From Trichoplax adhaerens (Eukaryota > Placozoa > Uniplacotomia > Trichoplacea > Trichoplacidae): a DNA stretch of 64,000 nt. Position 1 is the first letter of the stretch, and every line of letters begins with the position of its first letter. Made by a program: the position numbers and the translations under genes. Positions 38,394 to 49,720 of this stretch are shown here, in pieces. Below the pieces are notes generated by a model, which ran no database searches, was not told where the DNA came from, and saw nothing but the letters and a program-made list of their open reading frames with translations. The stretch covers positions 150,007 to 214,006 of the forward strand of contig NW_002060962.1 in assembly GCF_000150275.1 (NCBI RefSeq), in the 5' to 3' direction.

Positions 38394-40811
38394 TCATAAA
38401 AATATATCCCATTTTGTACTAGTTATATCGTGATTTCCTGGTCCAGAATTCTCATTGCCGGGCGTTTGCGTTCGCAGTGAACGGTCTTGAACTTTTTTAC
38501 TTTTATTAGCAGCGACATTGGCCAGTTCGTTATGTCCACCTCTATCATTGTCGTCATTATCAAACTTCGATCTTTTATTCTGAAGTGGCCTGAATATAGG
38601 TCAAACCTAAATTAGTCAGTTTCTCCTGAGATGCTTGATAGGTGTCTATCTAATATCTATTAAAGTTAATTTTTGCTAATGGCCGCGTCGATCGTTAATT
38701 CATCTACACCTAGAAATACTATTTATTTATTTAGCTACAGAGCTGCCAATGTAATATAAAAAGTATTTACAATTACATCACATCAAGATAATCATACTGT
38801 ATTGTAGTATTTAAGCTATTTACTGCTTGGACAAGTTAAATAGCATCTCTTTATGTTGGTAAAAATTCCTACTTTAATTTAAAGCGTGTTGTACAAGCTA
38901 TCACTTATAACGTAACTGTTTGCTAGTCGATTTTGTTTTCTTTTTGCGGGCATTATGAAAGATTTGTGGATCTGTCGTCACTTCGATTCCTTCTATAGTA
39001 TCATTGTCGTGAGCAGTATTTTCGTCCTAATATGATAAAGACAGTAGCTTACACCATCGAGTATCGAGTAGAGAATACGACTAAAAAATAAATTAAATGG
39101 ATTGGCACTGTCGTGACAATTATCGAAAGATGTTAATTTTGTAAATGTTGATAAACAAACCTAGTTACATGCGTATTGCATGTTAGCGCAATGTTAAGCT
39201 AGCTATTGGATCTACTTTATGAGTAGACGCCATCTTGTCATAATATACAGTACCGACCGTATGATGATATTGTATCAATTGCTATTTCGATCGATGCGAT
39301 TGTATAAATCTTAAATCTGTCTTGATCGTGACTGATAAATTGATCCCATGAAATACAATGAGTTCGTGGTAGTGGTATCTAAAGGTGTATTTAGTACGAT
39401 TAATAATAGCTAGTGTAGTATTAAATGGTTCAATCTCGTTATACATGAGTTTACAAAATTCAGTCTACGTACATCATCAGCATTGGAAGCTGACTGAAAT
39501 TCCTGTATAGTACGATAATCGCATTCAGAATACTCTTCCGGAGATTCCTGTATACTGCGACAATCATTTTCAGTATGCTGTTCCGACAGTTTTCTAATTA
39601 ATGTGTGACACCAACATGAGCTCTAATGAGCTAAGGCTCTAATTATGTATTTAAAATAGTAAATAAATAAAAAAAACTGACGAGAGTATAGCAGCTTCTC
39701 TTTCACCCCTCATCATATTTAATTTTTGGACGTGATTTCTGCAGTCAGCAGCGCTACCATTACCATAAATCTGCAATAAAGAGCAAAGTAAAAACACAAC
39801 TATAGTTATATGCATGTATAATCATGTTGATGTTTATAATACTGAATGCAATGCCATTTAATTTTGAAGTAATTAAGTATTTTTATTATGGTCTTTCTAG
39901 TAATTACGGTATTTCCCTTTTCATCATAATATAGCTAAAATTTAAAAATTTCATAATGGATATCAAGAATATGTAGTATTTAATTGTAATTGTAAGGTGT
40001 TGCTTACTTCCGCAAAGCATCGAGCACCGTATTTTACTGTTGGATATTGAGATAGGAAAAACGCGAGCCTAAGTCAATTGATATACTGTGCTATCCTTAA
40101 TTACGCAAGGAAATCGATTTTGGAGGTAGACACTGTCAACTTGACAGTATGTATAAAAATATTATGGCTTGTGACTCATCAGTAGTTAAGATAGAGGGTC
40201 GTGAAATGCTACAGGATATTTTTAAATATTCAACGTTTATTTGGCAATCTCGTCTGGTAATGTACAGTATAACTGTGTTGGATGTTGCTAACAAGTGTCC
40301 TTTTCGATCGCATATCTTTGACAACATTATCTTGAACTGGTATTACCTTATAAAGTCATGAAGAACTATTTTCAACACTCCATTTGCATTAACGAGTCTG
40401 ACTACAGTACGTTTATGACAATAACAGTGACAATTTGGATTGAAGTACTTCAGTTAAATTGGTTACCTTTACAAATGATTGCTTCCATCCGCAAACCTTA
40501 CAGCTCCATTTTTTAGCTTTTACTTCCTATAGAAATAGAAGGATTTCATATCCATTGAAGTTGTAGTATAGCATGATCTTGGTTATAAGGCGTGCATGAT
40601 TAGACATAGATTTAGATATTTTTAGCTGAATGAAATACGCTCTCCTATTGACTTTCTAGCACAGTCTTGTACTGTACTCTGTCTATACGAGTACAGTACC
40701 TGAGCTTGAGATGGCTAGACTGCTAGACACTGATTTGAAAAAGCTCCTTACTTGTTGAACTTGAAATGTATGACAGCTAAAGCAGCGAAGGACAAGAAAT
40801 GTTCGACCCAT
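38394..40811 (-). CDS. MRNIP: MRN complex-interacting protein (MRNIP), intact copy
   Basis: Exons 40811-40752, 40526-40467, 39770-39682, 39593-39473, 39026-38982 and 38579-38394 give 186 residues. Exon 1 starts at ATG and encodes RCFSCHTFQVQQ; exon 2 encodes KKWSCKVCGWKQSF. Together they form the C4 zinc ribbon (CxxC ... CxxC). Exon 3 encodes GSAADCRNHVQKLNMM, the strongest family hallmark. The remainder is hydrophilic, acidic and Ser-rich, as in the family. In vertebrates MRNIP binds the MRE11-RAD50-NBS1 complex and promotes ATM signalling at double-strand breaks. The 3' end is uncertain: exon 5 has a weak donor (gtgacg) and can be read through to a stop at 38901-38903, giving 151 residues. 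The gene ends tail-to-tail with the TTC39C pseudogene. Confidence 0.8.
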
Positions 40812-42456
40812 TCTTGACTGCAATTAGGCTAACCATCAAGTTAGAATTTGGTTGATGATGGCGATTTATTATTGCGATTTACTCGACGTCTTTCAACTGG
40901 TTTGACTTTGGGATTTTCGAGCGTGCTATGTGCTACAGTACAGTACTGTAGAAGTGTAGTGCAGTTACACTGTAAGGGCGAGATTAACTTGGGTATCACG
41001 AAGGAAAATAAACTATGTAGGCTCAATCAAGCCCAAAGTAGATCAAATGTTATATGTAGACGTAGCCCAATAACTGAGGGATGTGAATTTAGCTTTTATT
41101 TCTATAAATTTGTTCTCATTTTCACGTAAAATCTGTCAATAGTCTAAAATTGCTGCAGTGGTAAATGAAAATTGCTTACAGTACTGGACGCACAAATCCC
41201 GCCCATTCTCTACTGTAGTAGTGCACAGTACAGTAGTGTAATTACGGACAGACGTCCAATAGACAAATCTTCGTCCAGTAGTGTACATGTACTGGACTAA
41301 TTAATTAATGAATTCATTCATTATAATTAATTATTATTATCAATCAATTTCACATACTGTACTGTACTTTAGTGGGGGGGTAATGACGTCATTCTTATTA
41401 CTGTCCAGTATGGCGTCACTATTATTCAATAACAACTCTCAAGGGACACACAATACAATGTATGACATGTATACTGTACACTGTACAGTACTGCCCATCA
41501 GCAACTTTGAATGACAATATCTCAAGCATGCAAAGTTCTACAAAATGGCCATTTCTCCTTCTTTCTTGAAGAAATGGCGTTCTTCCATGAAATCGGTACC
41601 ACTCGGTAGCTTTCGCCGAGCTGAATACGTACATAGCAAATTTGGTGCATTGTATTAGGTGCTGATGAATTCTGACTTCATTGAAAAGCTTTTGGTATGG
41701 GATTGACCCATCAGCAACTTTGAATGACAATATCTCAACCGTGCAAAGTTCTACAAATGCGTAGTTGTATCTGGGACATTCCCCAAGGTATAACGACTAT
41801 ACTAGTATGCATGAAATGTCCATCAGGGATATGATGTCGCCATACGAAAGATTCTACTGCTGTCGGCAATTGCCGTCATCCAGTATTAAATGGTCAATAA
41901 TTGACCTCTGATCGTTAACAAAAATTAATTATTCTGGGCCAGAACTTTCTCTTGATAACCTCATCATCAACGGATTGGATTGACTACTAAAAACAGGATA
42001 CGGATCAATATAGGTGTCTATGTACTGTAAGAATACATGTTGGTCCAAATGAAAGGTGAAGTCGGAGGAGGTTAAGCAACAAGGTCACCTTAGTAATACG
42101 ATTTGTTTTTTCATTCATTGGCCTGATTCGCCCGTAAACAATCAAGGAAATAATTAGGCTAAGAAAATTGCTTTGGGATGATATTGAACATTGTGAATTG
42201 AGATTCCCGGATTTCCGGGCGGGGCCTCAGGTTATGCATCAAGACAACAAGAAATATTTGTTCCTTAGCCTGATCTTTACAATTTTTCTACTTTCTTTTA
42301 TCGGTGTGGAGATCAGGACAATGAACAAATGTTAACTGTTGTCTCGTCGTCTTGCAAATATACCCGATTCAAGCTAAATCAAACCGTAAACAAGTTGCAC
42401 ACAACGTATCGAGATTGCACCTTTTCAATCGACGCCAAATCAAACAGCCCCCCAAA
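40812..42456. other. Intergenic region between MRNIP and acyl-CoA oxidase
   Basis: Probably holds the promoters of two divergent genes. Homology to the left duplicate ends near 40900. A direct repeat of about 53 bp is present at about 41494 and 41707. GTAC palindromes occur near 40937, 41200 and 41480. No further gene recognised. Confidence 0.4.
41494..41759. repeat. 53-bp direct repeats flanking about 160 bp
   Basis: The segment 'cccatcagcaactttgaatg' and its continuation to 'caaagttctacaaa' occurs at 41494 and again at 41707 with few differences. Between them lies a short inverted repeat with arms gccatttct/agaaatggc at about 41547-41577. It may be the remains of a small inserted element or a local duplication. 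Confidence 0.6.
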
Positions 42457-45400
42457 ATGGCTAAAAATACTACAACTGTCTTAGATTTACGCCAGGAAAG
42501 ATCCAATCCACCATTTTCTATCAATGATATGACAGAATTTTATGATGGAGGGTCGGAAGCAACGAAAAAACGCAAATTGATATGTAAGTCAAGCCACGTT
42601 ACTGTACTGTACTTCGTCAATTCATCATGCTTTCATACTTTGGACGGTAACGTTCTTTCACACCTCTTATTCACAATCAGAAAAGTTCTGCTAGAGTGCT
42701 TCTACTGTAATTTCTTCCACGGAAAGTAATGGAGTATTACAGATAAAAGATAGCAAGCTTGCTTGATAAGCTCAAAAGAGAACAAATTCAAAGTAATGCA
42801 GTATTGCAGATCAACGATAGCAAGCTTGCTTGATAAGCTCAAAAGAGAACAAATTTAAACTAATGCAGTATTGTAGATCAATGATAGCAAACTTTCTTGA
42901 TAAAGCTCACAAGAGAACAAATTCGTTCACTGGTTTTATGCGCTCTTTACGTATTGTATCCAATCACCACCTGTATTGAAAATAAAATGGATTAAATCGA
43001 TCACGCAACTTAGGAGAGCATCATCAACCAATAATTCCAATATCGATTTCATGATGCCATAATACGTTTCATACTTTACCTTGAATTATTAATCTCTCTT
43101 AGTCAATATCGTCATTTGTTGAATCTGGAAATGATAGTACAGTAATAATATCGGAAATATCCCAAGGCGTAACTGAACGTAATAGTAAAACTGCTATACA
43201 GATACCAGCAGTAATAATCAAAAGTAATTTCTGCACAAATTTTCGATATCAAGCAGTGGTCTGTAATAATATACTGTACTGTATATTCACGATGTTGCAC
43301 TTTGCCAATTCATGAATCTATCAAATGTAAATGTATATGCTAGCATAATGTACATACTAGTATATTAACGTTTCTAACGATACTAACTACATAATTACAG
43401 CCTCTTTGATATTAAACAACCCCGCATTTAAATGGCTGGAACGCCATTATTGGACTCGAGACGAGGCATACAGCAGCAATGTTCAATGTTTAGCAGAAGT
43501 TGCAAAAATTCTAAGAAAGCATAAACTCAATGTTGATGATTTCATGCATTACTACTGGCTTGTCAGGTAATCCTATAATTTAAAATTTAGTCTCAGTAAT
43601 CATAAAAATTGAATTGCTGTATGGATATACGTCGACTAAATTTTACTAGCTTTTTATATACCTGCAAGTAAAAGTTGGTTACCGTATCGTGATAAAGTCG
43701 TTGGTTGGTTAAGACTAAATAATGGATAATATTACTAATCGGGCACGATACTTTTATATATTATTCTTTAGCACAATAGGAGAGATTGTAAGTTTCGAAA
43801 TGCATCTTACTACATGGAAATCTGCTTTGCAGGTATTCTATTGAGATATTCATAAATACACACTCGTATACGTTTTTACTTATCCAATACAATCAACGTT
43901 GACACGTTGACAGTCACGAATGAATACTATTCACTGTTTGTTACTGTTCGCGTTAAACATGATCTTGAAATCGGCAATATACTATACTATATTTTTTTAG
44001 ATATATACTATACTGTAGTATACTGCTATTAGTGCTATACTGTACATTGGTAATGCATGTGCTATACACTGTGCGGTATTATTTTACGCTATGTCGAATT
44101 TGTTTTGTGTAAATCTAATGCATTAGCACATTCTAGAATATAAAATAGAATAGCTAACATGATAGTTCTCAGTAAGTAATTTTCCTCGTAAAAATATCAA
44201 CGCAGGATCAAGGTACACCTGAACAACGAAAGAAATGGTTACCGTTAGTTGAAAATTTTGAAATCGTCGCAACCTATTGCCAAACCGAACTTGGTCACGG
44301 TAATCAACTATTAAATATACTATACAATCGTATTTCAACATCTGATATCCTACATTAAAATAATACAGTTGCTCTTATTTATTTACTTGTTTCGTGATTA
44401 ATTGAAGCAATTTATTCTTATTCTTAACGCTAAATGGATATTCGTATTTTACTTGTATTGGAATTAGGTACCTTTATTCGAGGATTTGAAACAACTGCTA
44501 CATATGACCCGAAAACTAGAGAATTTATCTTAAATACTCCTACTTTAACGGCTACAAAATGGTGGATTGGCGAAGGTAAGTAATCAATACCATTATCTTA
44601 TCCCTGCCCAATTTTAACGAAGAGAACGCAATCACTAAGTTAAATTTATATGACGCAAGTAACAATATTAGGTCCCTTATTTACGTATTCATGTTTTGTT
44701 TAGTGGCTAAAACTGCCACTCATGCGCTTGTGATGGCTCAATTGTGGACTCAGAATAAGTGTTATGGCCCACACTTATTCATTCTCCAGGTTCGTAGTCT
44801 AGAAGATCATACTCCTCTACCTGGAATTACCCTAGGAGAAATGGGCGATAAATTTGGGTATAACAGCATTGATGATGGCTTCATGCAATTGAGTAATGTA
44901 AGAATACCTCGCGATCAAATGTTGATGAGGCATTCAAAGGTAAGTAAAGATATACAGTAATCTGTATACGAAGGTAACTCGACCCGCGTTATGATTTATG
45001 TAAATATTTTATATATTGTTGTATTGTAGGTTACACTTGACGGAAGCTTTATCCCTCCTAAAAATCCCAGACTAACTTACGTAGCTATCACTTTATATAG
45101 ATGTCAATTATTGATGTTATGCTCTAACTATTTAGCACGAGCATCTACGATTGCCGTTCGCTACAGTGCAATACGCCGTCAGACTGAAACAAAACCTGGG
45201 TGCCGTACTTATTTTCATACTCTTTTATGACATAGGATAGATACCATTAACGATATACTAAGATTATTATATAAATCTGTTTTAGTTACGAACCTAAAGT
45301 CTTAGATTATGTAACTCAACAAAACAAACTATTCCCTCATATCGCTGGCGCTTATGCTCTTGCATGCACTGGTCATTACATGATAGATTTCGGTAAAAGA

Positions 45401-47025
45401 GCTACTGAACGGATAAAACTGGAAGATCTAAGTGTCCTAGCCGAGGTTAGACAAATTTCTGATTTCATAGGATATATAGAAATGTTAAATAATACCTACA
45501 TAAATGAACAAAGTAATAACGATTTTGTTTTTATACTAGTTCCATGGAATTAGTTCTGGTTTAAAAGCCTTTTGTACAGAGATGAGTGTATCTGGTATTG
45601 AGGTATAGTAAAAGAACAAACGCTATATGTATAACTTCGAGTAGCCCAATTCTAATTCTTATTTACGAATCTCGCTATTTCGTACTACTACATTTAGGAG
45701 TGTAGACGAGCTTGCGGCGGGCATGGTTATTCATCGGCCTGCGGTATAGGTCATATTTATAATAATTGGTTAGCGTCTTGCACATACGAAGGCGAAAACA
45801 CTGTTATGTACCTTCAGTCAGCTAAGTAAGTTTGTAAATTAAATAGACTAAGAAAGACATTTATAAAAGTAAGAGAATACATTAAATTAACAATTTTTTA
45901 GATATTTACTTCGTTGTGTCAAGAATCCAAAGTCTGCACCTTTAGGTGTATCAGCAGTCTTACATAATCCACCATGTAAACATTGGGATATTAAGAATAT
46001 GCAAGATCTAGAGAAGACGAATACAGTACTAGAAGCTTATAGAGCTAGAGCATATAAGTAAGTAATCGACACAAATACCGTAACTAGCTCTATTATATCA
46101 TTAACTCTGCAATCTTTGACAGAAAAGTAGCTATTGCTGATAAATACCTTCGCGAATTACAATCTGGTGGCGATACTAGTTACGATGCTTGGAATAAATC
46201 TGGAATTAAATTAGTGGATTGCGCAAAGGTACTTACAACTGTTTAAAATATTTTAGTTAATCTCGGCTTTAAGTTTTTTCTTCACTATTTTTAAATACTA
46301 AGTCTATACTATTTTCTGCTCGTTCTACAGGCATTTACTCACTATTTCGTAATAAAGACATTTTTTAATATGATTGAGAAATCGCGCTTGGGACAATCTT
46401 GTCATCTACAGTTACATAGACTATCTATTCTGCTAGCTTTACATGGCATAGATCAAAATACTGGCGATTTTATGCTCGTAAGTATTCTGAATAAATTTAC
46501 TATTAACACAAACATAATATACATAATTATCGTTGGCGATAAAGATCGTATCATTGTACTTTATTAATCGTCGCAAGTTAAAACTAAGCGAGCACTAATT
46601 GAAATTATAACATGTATTTTATCAGGACAACTTCATCGATTTTGAACAAATCAAACTCATTCGAGTAAAAATATTAGAATTATTTAGTGAAATTCGACCG
46701 GTCGCAGTTTGTTTAGTTGACGCATTCGATATACCGGATCAGACGCTACTATCTGTTCTCGGTAGATATGATGGCGACGTTTATAACAAACTATTCGAAT
46801 GGGCAAAAGAGGCGCCTTTGAATAAAACTCAAGTTCGTTATCTATTAGTAGTAGTCATAGATTGTGTGTTCGTTTATTTAGCTTAGGAAAAAACATGGAA
46901 GAAAAACTTTCATCGCTATTAATTAAACAGTTATTATAATTGATTTGATTTAATTGTTATTTGTATTGTAGGTACATTCATCATATGATAAATACCTTCG
47001 GAACCTGCTTACAAGCAAGTTATAA
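42457..47025 (+). CDS. ACOX1: Peroxisomal acyl-CoA oxidase (ACOX1-like), 15 exons
   Basis: Exons: 42457-42583, 43401-43566, 43772-43832, 44206-44299, 44468-44575, 44704-44939, 45030-45199, 45286-45445, 45540-45602, 45698-45825, 45902-46057, 46123-46228, 46331-46477, 46626-46832, 46972-47025. They join in phase to 660 residues, the length I recall for human ACOX1. The enzyme catalyses the first, FAD-dependent and H2O2-producing step of peroxisomal beta-oxidation. Visible signatures: CQTELGHGT and [14 protein letters not shown] (acyl-CoA/FAD region), RACGGHGYS, and [12 protein letters not shown], where E426 aligns with the catalytic Glu. The last three residues are SKL, a type 1 peroxisomal targeting signal. 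That signal depends on splicing exon 14 at 46833 (gttcgt, a weak donor); without it the frame would end in unrelated hydrophobic residues. A truncated copy lies at 26250-27958. Confidence 0.92.
42726..42928. repeat. 67-bp triplicate in acyl-CoA oxidase intron 1
   Basis: Three units start at 42726, 42793 and 42860. Each contains 'gatagcaagcttgcttgata' or a close variant and 'agagaacaaatt'. The pseudogene at 26250 has a single unit, most like the third, so the array expanded or contracted after duplication. Confidence 0.8.
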
Positions 47026-49720
47026 AGAGTTTATGTCGCTGAATTATCTTCGGATAATATTTAAGATAGATCTCAAGTTATCTGTTATCTTTGGTCACTC
47101 AGCTAAAGGCTTGATCTTAGTGATCATACTCGTATGGATTACATCGTACAACAAAATATCTCGATGTAACTCGATATCTTAGATACAAATAGCACATTTA
47201 CGTTTAAGTACTAGCGATACTGTTAGCCTTTTGCATTAGCCTAATTGTGGTATTTCTATACAATTTGATGAGTTAATAGTTATAATCTATTGATTGAGCA
47301 TGGAAGTATTTACGCTCTCGTTTACGTTTTTTATCCTGTCATTATCCACTTATAATAATAATCTTAATAAAGAGAATAATTCAAGTATAGTTTTTCTTAT
47401 ACTTGTATTGAATGATTGCACCCGTTGCATCTATTGCATCTGTTGTATATGGACCGTTAATATCAATAATACAATAGTACTTTAAACATGTCTTTCTTAA
47501 ATTTTTTACTTATTAAGTCGTTCTTATAAGTCATAAGTGAAATTTAATCTAACAATGATAAATGCATGTATCTGTTTATACCAGTATAAATATATTCCAT
47601 ATCTTCCAGTGAACTCTGTATACGTGTTTTATTGGTATGAATAGTAAATGTAGTAGAATTACTATGACTTACTATCGGGAGAATTGAAAGCGTTTGTATA
47701 ACTTTACCTCATGAATATGGTAGAATACGCATATATATAATTTGATATCGTTCAGGATTAAGCGGTTAAATACTGTTAGCAACTATATAACCTAATAGTT
47801 AAAAATTACGATAGCATGTATTGTAATCCTTCTGTTTTGTATTAGATGAAATATCGCGTAAGGTCGTTGTGGTTAAACATACTCATATCTAATAAATAAT
47901 TTTAATATCAAGTTTACTATTTTCACGACTTGGAAGTACTAATTATAATTAATGTAATACTAACTCTATGGAGGAAGCTCTATTCGTGCATTGTAAATGA
48001 GCTTCTTTACAATTAGATTTTTGCAGAATATACTGCAGTAATTGCTTGATAAATATAGAAATATATACTCTATAGGATCAAAAACTGGCTATCAGTTTAT
48101 TCATTCGATATAAAACAGGAACATGCTTGCAACTACTGATCACCAACGCATACCTTAGATTGGTTAGTCTCGTTATAGAAATATCCCCTGCCTACGTGTA
48201 AAAAATATAATCATCTATAGTTTGACTCCATTTATTACAATCATGAGAATCCAAATAGAGTCAAAAAAGCCATCGGTGACGGCGCAGTGCGTTTATCCGG
48301 TTCCAGTTGATTAGAAGTACCGAAGAGTACGTATCAACGGATTCGGGAAGTCACTATTTGCCAGAGTAAATAATTCACATGAACGAAGTAACGCAATAGC
48401 TAAGCACCGACAAAAGTATAAAGGGTCGATTGTATTTATATATTTTCTTATAACGTTAATTGCTTTAGTTATGGGATTCGCATGACGTCACAGCCGACAG
48501 TTTAATGCCGGACAGTAATTTTTACTTCTGTAGGAGCTGTACACTGTACAGTACTGTACAGTTCGGTAGCTCGCCATTCGTATTGAAGTACTCAAAATTT
48601 CGTTCAGCAAATCTCGACTGTAGGTTAAAGATTCATTTGGCAATCGTCGATACTATCTAACTGTTCTGTACTTGAGTAGCCCCACATGCCGTGGAAGTAA
48701 AAGTATAGATCGATAGCGTGTAGCACTGTCCAAGGACTATCGTATAAAAGTATTGGTGACTGCGCCTAGCGTTCAAACTAATCCAAAGATCAGAAATTGT
48801 TTCCCATAAGCAATTTTTGTTTGTTTTTGATACGAAGTAACGCTTTGGCAATGAGCACTAACGATGGGGAGCGAAGTTTGTTGTTATTATATATTGAGTT
48901 TGAATATATAATTTACTTCAGTTATTATACGATATGAGGTGAATGGCATACAGCATAACCTCCATTTGAGGTTGCCATGGAAATAAGAGAGTAAGCGCCT
49001 GAGACTTTATCCTGTACTGTATACAGTACAGTATGTATTAGTTAGCACTGGATGGAGATCAAGAATGTAAGTGAAGTAATATTGCAACGCACAGGACGTC
49101 TAGTGAAATGAAGGATCGTAAGTTATCATACATGTATTAGAAAGGAAATTAAGATTGCCATAAAATAAAGTAATAAAATCAGTGTCTTTTTGAGCTACAT
49201 CCAGTATAAGAAAAAGTGACATTCCAACATCTTTGCTTTTTCCGTTCCTCTACAGTAGCATGTACACTAGCACATTGTTCTGTACAGTACAGTATTAGTG
49301 TACATGCTACTGTAAAGTAGCGCATGTCAATAGACTGCTTAAAACCAGAGTCCAATTTTCACTATTTGCTATAGGCCTAGCTTTCAAAAGGTTCAGTTTG
49401 CCCAGGCAACTTTTCTGACCATAGGGCATGTCAACACTTGCCCGGCCCAGATGTGGGAGGTCCAACAATGACATGATGACTAACCTAGTAGAATTTCCAA
49501 GCCAACCGCCAGCATAGCACACAGTATAGGCTTTTACCAGTGTTTTGCTACACAGAATACATATCATGGGATAGACCAGTGTAGGCTTAGTTTACAGGTA
49601 TTAGTACTCTGCTTGCACAGCTCAGTAGCATCGATTGCACATTCTTGCTGCAAAGGTTGCTGTCCACATCTTGGTTCTTGATCGGTTTATTTGTCATATT
49701 GGCTCTAAAAGGATTGAAAA
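47026..49720. other. Intergenic region between acyl-CoA oxidase and Ku80
   Basis: No gene recognised. A candidate polyadenylation signal AATAAA for the upstream gene is at 47366-47371. GTAC palindromes occur near 48540-48560 and 49014-49035. A higher-GC patch at about 49320-49680 has an open frame on the minus strand without family resemblance. Confidence 0.4.
49252..49313. repeat. Perfect 18-bp inverted repeat
   Basis: The arm acagtagcatgtacacta at 49252-49269 is followed after 26 bp by its exact reverse complement at 49296-49313. The loop contains 'tgtacagtacagta'. As DNA it could form a cruciform; as RNA a hairpin with a stem of at least 18 bp. No adjacent gene or transposon end was recognised. 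Confidence 0.85.

Noticed and set aside
46833-46887. Read-through end of acyl-CoA oxidase exon 14 as the true C-terminus
   Set aside because: The hydrophobic tail matches no family member, while splicing to 46972 restores the family C-terminus and SKL. Kept only as a possible isoform.
49307-49567. 86-codon minus-strand open frame in a GC-richer patch upstream of Ku80
   Set aside because: No family resemblance and no splice-consistent partner exon. It may be a transposon remnant but cannot be supported.
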